A DNA stretch of 64,000 bases from Eledone cirrhosa (GCA_964016885.1 OZ024744.1:73456310-73520309); one strand, 5' to 3'; shown: positions 43,974-63,091, counted from the stretch's first letter. The notes: a model not told the origin generated them from the letters alone. Made by a program: numbers and translations.

Positions 43974-45638
43974 ACAAACACTACCACCACAAACACTACC
44001 ACCACAAACACTACCACCACAAACACTACCACCACAAACACTACCACCACAAACACTACCACCACAAACACTACCACCACAAACACTACCACCACAAACA
44101 CTACCACCACAAACACTACCACCACAAACACTACCACAACAAACACCACCATCACAAACACCACCATCACAAACACTACCACCACAAACACTACCACCAC
44201 AAACACTACCACCACAAACACTACCACCACAAACACTACCATCACAAACACTACCACCACAAACACTACCACCACAAACACTACCACCACAAACACTACC
44301 ATCACAAACACTACCATCACAAAGACTACCACCACAAAGACTACCACCACAAACAATACCACTACAAACACTACCACAACAAACACTACCATCACAAACA
44401 CTACCATCACAAACACTACCACAACAAACACTACCATCACAAACACTACCACCACAAACACTACCACCACAAACAATACCATCACAAACACTACCACCAC
44501 AAACACCACCACCACAAACACTACCACCACAAAAACTACCACCACAAACACTACCATCACAAACAGTACCACCACAAACACTACCACGACAAACACTACC
44601 ACCACAAACACTACCACCACAAACACTACCACCACAAACACTACCACCACAAACACTACCACCACAAACACTACCACCACAAACACTACCACCACAAACA
44701 CTACCACCACAAACACTACCACCACAAACACTACCACCACAAACACTACCACCACAAACACTACCATCACAAACACTACCATCACAAACACTACCACCAC
44801 AAACACTACCACCACAAACACTACCACCACAAACACTACCACCACAAACACTACGACCACAAACACTACCACAACAAACACTACCACCACAAACACCACC
44901 ATCACAAACACTACCACCACAAACACTACCACCACAAACACTACCACCACAAACAGTACCACCACAAACACTACCACCACAAACACTACCACCACAAACA
45001 CTACCACAACAAACACTACCACCACAAACACCACCATCACAAACACTACCACCACAAACACTACCACCACAAACACTACCACCACAAACACTACCATCAC
45101 AAACACTACCACCACAAACACTACCACAACAAACACCACCATCACAAACACCACCATCACAAACACTACCACCACAAACACTACCACAACAATCACCACC
45201 ATCACAAACACCACCATCACAAACACTACCACCACAAACACTACCACAACAAACACTACCAGCACAAACACTACCACCACAAACACTACCATCACAAACA
45301 CTACCACCACAAACACTACCAGCACAAACACTACCACCACAAACACTACCATCACAAACACTACCACCACAAACACTACCAGCACAAACACTACCACCAC
45401 AAACACTACCACCACAAACACTACCACCACAGACACTACCACCACAAACACTACCACCACAAACACTACCACCACAGACACTACCACCACAAACACTACC
45501 ACAACAAACACCACCATCACAAACACCACCATCACAAACACTACCACCACAAACACTACCACAACAAACACCACCATCACAAACACCACCATCACAAACA
45601 TTACCACCACAAACACTACCACCTCAAACACTACCACT

Positions 45639-45659
45639 ACAACCACTACCACTACCACC
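45639..45659. other. 21-bp unit (6-bp insertion), copy 2
   Basis: Same insertion in the same neighbourhood as 43953-43973. Confidence 0.9.
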
Positions 45660-48600
45660 ACAAACACTACCACCACAAACACTACCACCACAAACACTAC
45701 CACCACAAACACTACCACCACAAACACTACCACCACAAACACTACCACCACAAACACTACCACCACAAACACTACCACCACAAACACTACCACCACAAAC
45801 ACTACCACAACAAACACCACCATCACAAACACCACCATCACAAACACTACCACCACAAACACTACCACCACAAACACTACCACCACAAACACTACCACCA
45901 CAAACACTACCACCACAAACACAACCACCACAAACACTACCACAACAAACACCACCATCACAAACACTACCACCACAAACACTACCACCACAAACACTAC
46001 CATCACAAACACTACCATCACAAACACTACCACCACAAACACTACCACCACAAACACTACCACAACAAACACCACCATCACAAACACTACCACCACAAAC
46101 AGTACCACCACAAACACTACCACCACAAACACTACCACTACAAACACTACCACCACAAACACTACCACCACAAACACTACCACCACAAACACTACCATCA
46201 CAAACACTACCATCACAAACACTACCACCACAAACACTACCACCACAAACACTACCACCACAAACACTACCACCACAAAAACTACCACCACAAACACTAC
46301 CACCACAAACACTACCACCACAAACACTACCACCACAAACACTACCACCACAAACACTACCATCACAAACACCACCACCACAAACACTACCACCACAAAC
46401 ACTACCACCACAAACACTACCATCACAAACACTACCATCACAAACACTACCACCACAAACACCACCACCACAAACACTACCACCACAAACACTACCAGCA
46501 CAAACACTACCACCACAAAGACTACCATCACAAACACTACCACCACAAACACTACCATCACAAACACTACCACCACAAACACTACCACCACAAACACTAC
46601 CATCACAAACACTACCACCACAAACACTACCATCACAACCACTACCACCACAAACACTACCACCACAAAAACTACCACCACCAACACTACCACTACAAAC
46701 ACTACCACCACAAACACTACCACCACAAACACTACCACCAAAAACACTACCACAACAAACACCACCATCACAAACACTACCACCACAAACACTACCACCA
46801 CAAAGACTACCCTCACAAAGACTACCACCACAAAGACTACCACCACAAACACTACCATCACAAACACTACCACCACAAACACTACCACCACAAACACCAC
46901 CACCACAAACACTACCACCACAAACACTACCACTACAAACACTACCACCACAAACACTACCACCACAAACACTACCACCACAAACACTACCACCACAAAC
47001 ACTACCACCACAAACACTACCACCACAAACACTACCACCACAAACACCACCACCACAAACACTACCACCACAAACACTACCACCACAAACACTACCACCA
47101 CAAACACTACCACCACAAACACTACCACTACAAACACTACCACAACAAACACTACCATCACAAACACTACCACCACAAACACTACCACCACAAACAATAC
47201 CATCACAAACACTACCACCACAAACACCACCACCACAAACACTACCACCACAAACACTACCACCACAAACACTACCATCACAAACAGTACCACCACAAAC
47301 ACTACCACGACAAACACTACCACCACAAACACTACCACCACAAACACTACCACCACAAACACTACCACCACAAACACTACCACCACAAACACTACCACCA
47401 CAAACACTACCACCACAAACACTACCACCACAAACACTACCACCACAAACACTACCACCACAAACACTACCACCACAAACACTACCATCACAAACACTAC
47501 CATCACAAACACTACCACCACAAACACTACCACCACAAACACTACCACCACAAACACTACCACCACAAACACTACGACCACAAACACTACCACAACAAAC
47601 ACTACCACCACAAATACCACCATCACAAACACTACCACCACAAACACTACCACCACAAACACTACCACCACAAACAGTACCACCACAAACACTACCACCA
47701 CAAACACTACCACCACAAACACTACCACAACAAACACTACCACCACAAACACCACCATCACAAACACTACCACCACAAACACTACCACCACAAACACTAC
47801 CACCACAAACACTACCATCACAAACACTACCACCACAAACACTACCACAACAAACACCACCATCACAAACACCACCATCACAAACACTACCACCACAAAC
47901 ACTACCACAACAAACACCACCATCACAAACACCACCATCACAAACACTACCACCACAAACACTACCACAACAAACACTACCAGCACAAACACTACCACCA
48001 CAAACACTACCATCACAAACACTACCACCACAAACACTACCAGCACAAACACTACCACCACAAACACTACCAGCACAAACACTACCACCACAAACACTAC
48101 CACCACAAACACTACCACCACAGACACTACCACCACAAACACTACCACCACAAACACTACCACCACAGACACTACCACCACAAACACTACCACAACAAAC
48201 ACCACCATCACAAACACCACCATCACAAACACTACCACCACAAACACTACCACAACAAACACCACCATCACAAACACCACCATCACAAACATTACCACCA
48301 CAAACACTACCACCTCAAACACTACCACTACAACCACTACCACCACAAACACTACCACCACAAACACTACCACCACAAACACTACCACCACAAACACTAC
48401 CACCACAAACACTACCACCACAAACACTACCACAACAAACACCACCATCACAAACACCACCATCACAAACACTACCACCACAAACACTACCACCACAAAC
48501 ACTACCACCACAAACACTACCACCACAAACACTACCACCACAAACACAACCACCACAAACACTACCACAACAAACACCACCATCACAAACACTACCACCA

Positions 48601-51600
48601 CAAACACTACCACCACAAACACTACCATCACAAACACTACCATCACAAACACTACCACCACAAACACTACCACCACAAACACTACCAAAACAAACACCAC
48701 CATCACAAACACTACCACCACAAACAGTACCACCACAAACACTACCACCACAAACACTACCACCACAAACACTACCAACACAAACACTACCACCACAAAC
48801 ACTACCACCACAAACACTACCATCACAAACACCACCACCACAAACACTACCACCACAAACACTACCACCACAAACACTACCATCACAAACACTACCATCA
48901 CAAACACTACCACCACAAACACCACCACCACAAACACTACAACCACAAACACTACCAGCACAAACACTACCACCACAAACACTACCATCACAACCACTAC
49001 CATCACAAACACTACCACCACAAACACTACCACCACAAACACCACCACCACAAACACTACCACCACAAACACTACCACCTCAAACACTACCACCACAGCC
49101 ACTACCACCTCAAACACTACCACCACAACCACTACCACCACAAACACTACCATCACAAACACTACCACCACAAACACTACCATCACAAACACTACCACCA
49201 CAAACACTACCACCACAAACACTACCACCACAAACATTACCACCACAAACACTACCAGCACAAACACTACCATCACAACCACTACCACCACAAACACTAC
49301 CACCACAAACACTACCACCACAAACACTACCACCACAAACACTACCATGACAAACACTACCACCACAAACACTACCACCACAAACACTACCACCACAACC
49401 ACTACCACCACAAACACTACCATCACAAACACTACCACCACAAACACTACCATCACAAACACTACCATCACAAACACTACCACCACAAACACTACCACCA
49501 CAAACATTACCACCACAAACACTACCATCACAAACACTACCACCACAAACACTACCATCACAAACACTACCATCACAAACACTACCACAACAAACACCAC
49601 CACCACAAACACTACCATCACAAACACTACCATCACAAACACTACCACCACAAACACTACCACCACAAACACTACCACCACAAACACTACCATCACAAAC
49701 ACTACCATCACAAAGACTACCACCACAAAGACTACCACCACAAACAATACCACTACAAACACTACCACAACAAACACTACCATCACAAACACTACCATCA
49801 CAAACACTACCACCACAAACACTACCACCACAAACACTACCATCACAAACACTACCATCACAAACACTACCATCACAAAGACTACCACCACAAAGACTAC
49901 CACCACAAACAATACCACTACAAACACTACCACAACAAACACTACCATCACAAACACTACCATCACAAACACTACCACCACAAACACTACAACCACAAAC
50001 ACTACCACAACAAACACTACCATCACAAACACTACCATCACAAACACTACCACCACAAAAACTACCATCACAAACACTACCACCACAAACGCTACCATCA
50101 CAAACACTACCATCACAAACACTACCACAACAAACACCACCACCACAAAAACTACCACCACAAACACTACCATCACAAACACTACCATCACAAACACTAC
50201 CACAACAAACACCACCACCACAAAAACTACCACCACAAACACTACCATCACAAACACTACCATCACAAACACTACCACAACAAACACCACCACCACAAAA
50301 ACTACCACCACAAACACTACCATCACAAACACTACCATCACAAACACTACCACCACAAAAACTACCATCACAAACACTACCACCACAAACACTACCACCA
50401 CAAACATTACCACCACAAACACTACCACCACAAACACTACCACCACAAACACTACCACTACAAACACTACCACCACAAACACTACATTCACAAACACCAC
50501 CATCACAACCACTACCACCACAAACACTACCACCAGAAACACTACCACCATTAACACTACCATCACAAACACTACCACCACAAACACTACCACCACAAAA
50601 ACTACCACCACAAACACTACCACTACAAACACTACCACCACAAACACTACCACCACAAACACTACCATCACAAACACTACCACCAAAAACACTACCACCA
50701 CAAACACCACCACCACAAACACTACCACCACAAACACTACCACCACAAACACTACCACCACAAACACTACTACCACAAACACTACATTCACAAACACCAC
50801 CATCACAACCACTACCACCACAAACACTACCACCAGAAACCCTACCACCACAAACACTACCACCACAAACACTACCACCACAAAAACTACCACCACAAAC
50901 ACTACCACTACAAACACTACCACCACAAACACTACCACTACAAACACTACCACCACAAACACTACCACCACAAACACTACCATCACAAACACTACCACCA
51001 CAAACACTACCACCACAAACACCACCACCACAAACACTACCACCACAAACACTACCATCACAAACACTACCACCACAAACACTACCACCACAAACACCAC
51101 CACCACAAACACTACCACCACAAACACTACCACCACAAACACTACCACCACAAACACCACCACCACAAACACTACCACCACAAAGACTACCATCACAAAC
51201 ACTACCACCTTAAAGACTACCATCACAAACACTACCACCACAAACACTACCACCACAAACACTACCACCACAAACACTACCACCACAAACACTACCACCA
51301 CAAACACCACCACCACAAACACTACCACCACAAAGACTACCATCACAAACACTACCACCACAAACACTACCACCACAAACACTACCACCACAAAGACTAC
51401 CATCACAAACACTACCACCACAAACACTACCATCACAAACACTACCACCACAAACACTACCACCACAAACACTACCATCACAAACACTACCACCACAAAC
51501 ACTACCATCACAACCACTACCACCACAAACACTACCACCACAAAAACTACCACCACAAACACTACCACTACAAACACTACCACCACAAACACTACCACCA

Positions 51601-52304
51601 CAAACACTACCACCAAAAACACTACCACAACAAACACCACCATCACAAACACTACCACCACAAACACTACCACCACAAAGACTACCATCACAAAGACTAC
51701 CACCACAAACACTACCACCACAAACACTACCATCACAAACACTACCACCACAAACACTACCACCACAAACACCACCACCACAAACACTACCACCACAAAC
51801 ACTACCACTACAAACACTACCACCACAAACACTACCACCACAAACACTACCACCACAAACACTACCACCACAAACACTACCACCACAAACACTACCACCA
51901 CAAACACTACCACCACAAACACCACCACCACAAACACTACCACCACAAACACTACCACCACAAACACTACCACCACAAACACTACCACCACAAACACTAC
52001 CACTACAAACACTACCACAACAAACACTACCATCACAAACACTACCACCACAAACACTACCACCACAAACACTACCATCACAAACACTACCACCACAAAC
52101 ACCACCACCACAAACACTACCACCACAAACACTACCACCACAAACACTACCATCACAAACAGTACCACCACAAACACTACCACGACAAACACTACCACGA
52201 CAAACACTACCACGACAAACACTACCACCACAAACACTACCACCACAAACACTACCACCACAAACACTACCACCACAAACACTACCACCACAAACACTAC
52301 TACC

Positions 52305-52457
52305 ACAAACACTCACCACCACAAACACTACCATCACAAACACTACCATCACAAACACTACCACCACAAACACTACCATCACAAACACTACCACCACAAA
52401 CACTCACCACCACAAACACTACCACCACAAACACTACCACCACAAACACTCACCACC
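52305..52457. other. Three clustered 16-bp units (CTCACC)
   Basis: Units ACAAACACTCACCACC at 52305-52320, 52396-52411 and 52442-52457, spaced 91 and 46 bp (6 and 3 units plus the extra base). One insertion event was amplified locally. Confidence 0.9.
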
Positions 52458-52967
52458 ACAAACACTACCATCACAAACACTACCATCACAAACACTACCA
52501 CCACAAACACTACCACCACAAACATTACCACCATAAACACTACCACCACAAACACTACCACCATAAACACTACCACCACAAACACTACCACCACAAACAC
52601 TACCACAACAAACACTACCACCACAAACACTACCACCACAAACAGTACCACCACAAACACTACCACCTCAAACCCTACCACCACAAACACTACGACCACA
52701 AACACTACCACCTCAAACACTACCACGACAAACACTACCACGACAAACACTACCACCACAAACACTACCACCACAAACACTACCACCACAAACACTACCA
52801 TCACAAACACTACCATCACAAACACTACCACCACAAACATTACCACCATAAACACTACCACCACAAACACTACCACCACAAACACTACCACTACAACCAC
52901 TACCACCACAAACACTACCACCTCAAACACTACCACCACAAACACCACCACCACAAACACTACCAGC

Positions 52968-52981
52968 ACAAACATACCAGC
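52968..52981. other. 14-bp unit (one-base loss)
   Basis: Unit ACAAACATACCAGC, between two AGC-type units; it shifts the array register. Confidence 0.92.
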
Positions 52982-55900
52982 ACAAACACTACCACCACAA
53001 ACACTACCACCACAAACACTACCACCACAAACACTACCACCACAAACACTACCACCACAAACACTACCACCACAAACACTACCATCACAAACACTACCAC
53101 CACAAACACTACCACCACAAACACTACCACCACAAACACTACCACCACAAACACTACCACCATAAACACTACCACCACAAACACTACCATCACAAACACT
53201 ACCAGCACAAACACTACCACCACAAACACTACCACCACAAACACTACCACCATAAACACTACCACCACAAACACTACCACCACAAAAACTACCACCACAA
53301 ACACTACCACCACAAACACTACCACCACAAACACTACCACCACAAACACTACCACCACAAACACTACCATTACAAACACTACCACCACAAACACTACCAC
53401 CACAAACACTACCACCACAAACACTACCATCACAACCACTACCACCACAAACACTACCACCACAAACACTACCACCACAAACACTACCACCACAAACACT
53501 ACCATCACAAACACTACCACCACAAACACTACCACCACAAAGACTACCACCACAAACACTACCATCACAACCATTACCACCGCAAACACTACCACCACAA
53601 ACACTACCACCACAAACACTACCACTACAAACACTACCACCCCAAACACTACCACCACAAACACTACCACCACAAACACTACTACTACAAACACTACCAC
53701 CACAAACACTACCACCACAAACACTACCACCACAAACACTACCACCACAACCACTACCACCACAAACACTACCACCACAAACACTACCACCACAAACACT
53801 ACCACCACAGACACTACCACCACAAACACTACCATCACAAACACTACCATCACAAACACTACCACCACAAACACTACCACCACAGACACTACCACCACAA
53901 ACACTACCATCACAAACACTACCATCCCAAACACTACCACCACAAACACTACCACCACAGACACTACCACCACAAACACTACCATCACAAACACTACCAT
54001 CACAAACACTACCACCACAAACACTACCACCACAGACACTACCACCACAAACACTACCATCACAAACACTACCATCACAAACACTACCACCACAAACACT
54101 ACCACCACAAACACTACCACCACCAACACTACCACCACAAACACTACCACCACAAACACTACCACCACAAACACTACCACCACAAACACTACCACCACAA
54201 ACACTACCACCACAAACTCTACCACCACAAACACTACCATCACAAACACTACCACCAAAAACGCTACCACCACAAACACTACCACCACAAACACTACCAC
54301 CATAAACACTACCATCACAAACACCACCACCACAAACACTACCACCACAAACACTACCATCACAAACACTACCACCACAAAAACTACCACCACAAACATT
54401 ACCACCACAAAAACTACCACCACAAACACTACCACCACAAATACTACCACCACAAACACTACCACTACAAACACTACCACCACAAACACTACCACCACAA
54501 ACACTACCACCACAGACACTACCACCACAAACACTACCATCACAAACACTACCATCACAAACACTACCACCACAAACACTACCACCTCAAACACTACCAC
54601 CACCAACACTACCACCACAAACACTACCACCACAAAAACTACCACCACAAACACTACCACCACAAACACTACCACCACAAACACTACCACCACAAACACT
54701 ACCATCACAAACACTTCCACCACAAACACTACCATCACAAACACTACCACCACAAACACTACCACGACAAACACTACCACCACAAACACTACCACCACAA
54801 ACACTACCATCACAAACCCCACCACCACAAACACTACCACCACAAACACTACCATCACAAACACTACCACCACAAAAACTACCACCACAAACATTACCAC
54901 CATAAAAACTACCACCACAAACACTACCACCACAAACACTACCACCACAAACACTACCACCACAAACACTACCACCACAACCACTACCACCACAAACACT
55001 ACCACGACAAACACTACCACCACAAACACTACCACCACAAACACTACCATCACAAACACCACCACCACAAACACTACCACCACAAACACTACCATCACAA
55101 ACACTACCACCACAAAAACTACCACCACAAACATTACCACCACAAAAACTACCACCACAAACACTACCACCACAAACACTACCACCACAAACACTACCAC
55201 CACAAACACTACCATCACAAACACTACCACGACAAACACTACCACCACAAACACTACCACCACAAACACTACCACCACAAACACTACCACCACAAACACT
55301 ACCACCACAAACACTACCACCACAAACACTACCACCACAAACACTACCATCACAAACACTACCACGACAAACACTACCACCACAAACACTACCACCACAA
55401 ACACTACCACCACAAACACTACCACCACAAACACTACCACCACAAACACTACCACCACAAACACTACCACCACAAACACTACCACCACAAACACTACCAC
55501 CACAAACACTACCACCACAAACACTACCACCACAAACACTACCACCACAAACACTACCACCACAAACACTACCACCACAAAGACTACCACCACAAACACT
55601 ACGACCACAAAGACTACCATCACAAACACTACCACCACAAACACTACCACCACAAAGACTACCACCACAACCACTACTACCACAAACACTACCACCACAA
55701 ACACTACCACCACAAACACTACCACCACAAACACTACCACCACAACCACTACCACCACAAACACTACCACCACAAACACTACCACCACAAACACTACCAC
55801 CACAAACACTACCACCACAAACACTACCACCACAACCACTACCACCACAAACACTACCACCACAAACACTACCACCACAAACACTACCACCACAAACACT

Positions 55901-58306
55901 ACCACCACAAACACTACCACCACAAACACTACCATCACAAACACTACCACCACAAAGACTACCACCACAAACACTACCACCACAACCACTACCACCACAA
56001 ACACTACCACCACAAACACTACCACCACAAACACTACCACCACAAAGACTACCACCACAAACACTACCACCACAAAGACTACCACCACAAACACTACCAC
56101 CACAAACACTACCACCACAAACACTACCACCACAAACACTACCACCACAAACACTACCACTACAAACACTACCACCACAAACACTACCATCACAAACACT
56201 ACCACCACAAACACTACCACCACAAACACTACCACCACAAACACTACCACCACAAACACTACCACCACAAAGACTACCACCACAAACACTACCACCACAA
56301 AGACTACCACCACAAACACTACCACCACAACCACTACCACCACAAACACTACCACCACAAACACTACCACCACAAACACTACCACCACAAAGACTACCAC
56401 CACAAACACTACCACCACAAAGACTACCACCACAAACACTACCACCACAAACACTACCACCACAAACACTACCACCACAAACACTACCACCACAAAGACT
56501 ACCACCACAAACACTACCACCACAAAGACTACCACCACAACCACTACCACCACAAACACTACCACCACAAACACTACCACCACAAACACTACCACCACAA
56601 ACACTACCACCACAAACACTACCACCACAAACACTACCATCACAAACACTACCATCACAAACACTACCACCACAAACATTACCACCATAAACACTACCAC
56701 CACAAACACTACCACCACAAACACTACCACTACAACCACTACCACCACAAACACTACCACCTCAAACACTACCATCACAAACACTACCAGCACAAACACT
56801 ACCAGCACAAACACTACCACCACAAACACTACCACCATAAACACTACCACCACAAACACTACCATCACAAACACTACCAGCACAAACACTACCACCACAA
56901 ACACTACCACCACAAACACTACCACCATAAACACTACCACCACAAACACTACCATCACAAACACTACCAGCACAAACACTACCACCACAAACACTACCAC
57001 CACAAACACTACCACCACAACCACTACCACCACAACCACTACCACCACAAACACTACCACCACAAACACTACCACCACAAACACTACCACCACAAACACT
57101 ACCATTACAAACACTACCACCACAAACACTACCACCACAAACACTACCACCACAAACACTACCATCACAACCACTACCACCACAAACACTACCACCACAA
57201 ACACTACCACCACAAACACTACCACCACAAACACTACCACCACAAACACTACCATCACAAACACTACCACCACAAACACTACCACCACAAAGACTACCAC
57301 CACAAACACTACCACCACAAACACTACCACCACAAATACTACCATCACAAACAGTACCACCACAAACACTACCACTACAACCACTACCACCACAAACACT
57401 ACCACCACAAACACTACCATCACAAACACTACCACCACAAACACTACCACTACAACCACTACCACCACAAAGACTACCACCACAAACACTACCACCACAA
57501 ACACTACCACCACAAACACTACCATCACAAACACTACCACCACAAACACTACCACCACAAACACTACCATCACAACCATTACCACCGCAAACACTACCAC
57601 CACAAACACTACCACCACAAACACTACCACTACAAACACTACCACCACAAACTCTACCACCACAAACACTACCACCACAAACACTACCGCTACAAACACT
57701 ACCACCACAAACACTACCACCACAAACACTACCACCACAAACACTACCACCACAACCACTACCACCACAAACACTACCACCACAAACACTACCACCACTA
57801 CCACTACCACCACAAACACTACCACCACAAACACTACCACCACAAACACTACCACCACAAACACTACCACCACAAACACTACCATCACAAACACTACCAC
57901 CACAAACACTACCACCACAAACACTACCACCACAAACACTACCACCACAAACACTACCACCACAACCACTACCACCACAAATACTACCATCACAAACACT
58001 ACCATCACAAACACTACCATCACAAACACTACCACCACAAACACTACCACCACAGACACTACCACCACAAACACTACCATCACAAACACTACCATCACAA
58101 ACACTACCACCACAAACACTACCACCACAGACACTACCACCACAAACACTACCATCACAAACACTACCATCACAAACACTACCACCACAAACACTACCAC
58201 CACAAACACTACCACCACAAACACTACCACCACAAACACTACCACCACAAACACTACCACCACAAACACTACCACCACAAACACTACCATCACAAACACT
58301 ACCACC

Positions 58307-58320
58307 AAAACACTACCACC
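58307..58320. other. 14-bp unit (one-base loss), copy 1
   Basis: Unit AAAACACTACCACC; recurs exactly at 63092-63105. Confidence 0.93.
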
Positions 58321-60510
58321 ACAAACACTACCACCACAAACACTACCACCACAAACACTACCATCACAAACACCACCACCACAAACACTACCACCACAAA
58401 CACTACCATCACAAACACTACCACCACAAAAACTACCACCACAAACATTACCACCACAAAAACTACCACCACAAACACTACCACCACAAATACTACCACC
58501 ACAAACACTACCACTACAAACACTACCACCACAAACACTACCACCACAAACACTACCACCACAGACACTACCACCACAAACACTACCATCACAAACACTA
58601 CCATCACAAACACTACCACCACAAACACTACCACCACAAACACTACCACCACCAACACTACCACCACAAACACTACCACCACAAACACTACCACCACAAA
58701 CACTACCACCACAAACACTACCACCACAAACACTACCACCACAACCACTACCACCACAAACACTACCATCACAAACACTACCACCACAAACACTACCATC
58801 ACAAACACTACCATCACAAACACTACCACAACAAACACTACCATCACAAACACTACCACCACAAACACTACCACGACAAACACTACCACCACAAACACTA
58901 CCACCACAAACACTACCATCACAAACACCACCACCACAAACACTAGCACCACAAACACTACCATCACAAACACTACCACCACAAAAACTACCACCACAAA
59001 CATTACCACCATAAAAACTACCACCACAAACACTACCACCACAAATACTACCACCACAAACACTACCACCACAAACACTACCACCACAACCACTACCACC
59101 ACAAACACTACCACGACAAACACTACCACCACAAACACTACCACCACAAACACTACCATCACAAACACCACCACCACAAACACTACCACCACAAACACTA
59201 CCATCACAAACACTACCACCACAAAAACTACCTCCACAAACATTACCACCACAAAAACTACCACCACAAACACTACCACCACAAACACTACCACCACAAC
59301 CACTACCACCACAAACACTACCACCACAAACACTACCACCACAAACACTACCATCACAAACACTACCATCACAAACACTACCATCACAAACACTACCACC
59401 ACAAACACTACCACCACAAACACTACCACCACAAACACTACCACCACAAACACTACCACCACAAACACTACCACCACAAACACTACCACCACAAAAACTA
59501 CCACCACAAACATTACCTCCACAAAAACTACCACCACAAACATTACCACCACAAAAACTACCACCACAAACACTACCACCACAAATACTACCACCACAAA
59601 CACTACCACTACAAACACTACCACCACAAACACTACCACCACAAACACTACCACCACAAACACTACCACCACAAACACTACCACCACAAACACTACCACC
59701 ACAAACACTACCACCACAAACACTACCATCACAAACACTACCATCACAAACACTACCATCACAAACACTACCACCACAAACACTACCACCACAAACACTA
59801 CCACCACAAACACTACCACCACAAAAACTACCACCACAAACATTACCACCACAAAAACTACCACCACAAACACTACCACCACAAATACTACCACCACAAA
59901 CACTACCACTACAAACACTACCACCACAAACACTACCACCACAAACACTACCACCACAAACACTACCACCACAAACACTACCACCACAAACACTACCACC
60001 ACAAACACTACCACCACAAACACTACCATCACAAACACTACCACCACAAACACTACCATCACAAACACTACCACCACAAACACTACCATCACAAACACTA
60101 CCACCACAAACACTACCACCACAACCACTACCACCACAAACACTACCACCACAAACACTACCACCACAAACACTACCACCACAAACACTACCACCACAAA
60201 CACTACCACCACAAACACCACCATCACAAACACTACCAGCAAAAACACTACCACCTCAAACACTACCACTACAACCACTACCACCACAAACACTACCACC
60301 ACAAACACTACCACTACAAACACTACCACCACAAACACTACCATCACAAACACTACCATCACAAACACTACCACCACAAACAGTACCACCAGAAACACTA
60401 CCACCACAAACACCACCATCACAAACACTACCACCACAAAGACTACCATCACAAACACTACCACCACAAACACTACCACCTCAAACACTACCACTACAAC
60501 CACTACCACC

Positions 60511-60526
60511 ACAAAACACTACCACC
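60511..60526. other. 16-bp unit (one-base gain)
   Basis: Unit ACAAAACACTACCACC, preceded by an ACAACC-type unit. It restores the register lost at 58307. Confidence 0.92.
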
Positions 60527-63091
60527 ACAACCACTACCACCACAAACACTACCACCACAAACACTACCACCACAAACACTACCACCTCAAACACTACCAC
60601 TACAACCACTACCACCACAAACACTACCACTACAACCACTACCACCACAAACACTACCACCACAAACACTACCACCACAAACACTACCACCACAAACACT
60701 ACCACCACAAACACTACCACCACAAACACTACCACCACAAACACTACCACTACAAACACTACCACCACAAACACTACCACGACAAACACTACCACCACAA
60801 ACACTACCACCACAAACACTACCACCACAAACACTACCACCACAAACACTACCACCACAAACACTACCACCACAAACACTATCACCACAAACACTACCAT
60901 CACAAACACTACCACCTCAAACACTACAACTACAACCACTACCACCACAAACACTACCACCACAAACACTACCACCACAACCACTACCACCACAAACACT
61001 ACCACCACAAACACTACCACCACAAACACTACCACCACAAACACTACCACCACAACCACTACCACCACAAACACTACCACCACAAACACTACCACCACAA
61101 ACACTACCACCACAAACACTACCACCACAAACACTACCACCACAAACACTACCACCACAAACACTACCACCACAACCACTACCACCACAAACACTACCAC
61201 CACAAACACTACCACCACAACCACTACCACCACAAACACTACCACCACAAACACTACCACCACAAACACTACCACCACAACCACTACCACCACAAACACT
61301 ACCACCACAAACACTACCACCACAAACACTACCATTACAAACACTACCACCACAAACACTACCACCACAAACACTACCACCACAAACACTACCATCACAA
61401 CCACTACCACCACAAACACTACCACCACAAACACTACCACCACAAACACTACCACCACAAACACTACCACCACAAACACTACCATCACAAACACTACCAC
61501 CACAAACACTACCACCACAAAGACTACCACCACAAACACTACCATCACAACCATTACCACCGCAAACATTACCACCACAAACACTACTACCACAAACACT
61601 ACCACTACAAACACTACCACCACAAACACTACCACCACAAACACTACCACCACAAACACTACCACTACAAACACTACCACCACAAACACTACCACCACAA
61701 ACACTACCACCACAAACACTACCACCACAACCACTACCACCACAAACACTACCACCACAAACACTACCACCACAACCACTACCACCACAAACACTACCAC
61801 CACAAACACTACCACCACAAACACTACCACCACAAACACTACCACCACAAACACTACCATCACAAACACTACCACCACAAACACTACCACCACAAACACT
61901 ACCACCACAAACACTACCACCACAAACACTACCACCACAAACACTACCACCACAAACACTACCACCACAACCACTACCACCACAAATACTACCATCACAA
62001 ACACTACCATCACAAACACTACCATCACAAACACTACCACCACAAACACTACCACCACAGACACTACCACCACAAACACTACCATCACAAACACTACCAT
62101 CACAAACACTACCACCACAAACACTACCACCACAGACACTACCACCACAAACACTACCACCACAAACACTACCACCACAAACACTACCACCACAAACACT
62201 ACCACCACAAACACTACCATCACAAACACTACCACCACAAACACTACCACCACAAAGACTACCACCACAAACACTACCATCACAACCATTACCACCGCAA
62301 ACACTACCACCACAAACACTACTACCACAAACACTACCACTACAAACACTACCACCACAAACACTACCACCACAAACACTACCACCACAAACACTACCAC
62401 TACAAACACTACCACCACAAACACTACCACCACGAACACTACCACCACAAACACTACCACCACAACCACTACCACCACAAACACTACCACCACAAACACT
62501 ACCACCACAACCACTACCACCACAAACACTACCACCACAAACACTACTACCACAAACACTACCACCACAAACACTACCACCACAAACACTACCATCACAA
62601 ACACTACCACCACAAACACTACCACCACAAACACTACCACCACAAACACTACCACCACAAACACTACCACCACAAACACTACCACCACAAACACTACCAC
62701 CACAACCACTACCACCACAAATACTACCATCACAAACACTACCATCACAAACACTACCATCACAAACACTACCACCACAAACACTACCACCACAGACACT
62801 ACCACCACAAACACTACCATCACAAACACTACCACCACAGACACTACCACCACAAACACTACCATCACAAACACTACCATCACAAACACTACCACCACAA
62901 ACACTACCACCACAGACACTACCACCACAAACACTACCATCACAAACACTACCATCACAAACACTACCACCACAAACACTACCACCACAAACACTACCAC
63001 CACAAACACTACCACCACAAACACTACCACCACAAACACTACCACCACAAACACTACCACCACAAACACTACCATCACAAACACTACCACC

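Larger units (their letters stand above)
42700..45660. repeat. ~1.7-kb block duplicated, with third copy near 47130
   Basis: The CAATACCATC marker lies at 42758, 44474 and 47195. Copies 1 and 2 both end with the same 21-bp unit (43953-43973, 45639-45659), which explains the non-multiple-of-15 offsets (1,716 and 2,721). Confidence 0.82.

Noticed and set aside
7600..49350. A 13,916-codon plus-strand open frame (TNTTT then LPPQT repeats)
   Set aside because: It changes peptide repeat wherever a unit indel shifts phase, has no domain, signal or splice context, and other frames are equally open. It follows from a stop-free 15-bp unit.
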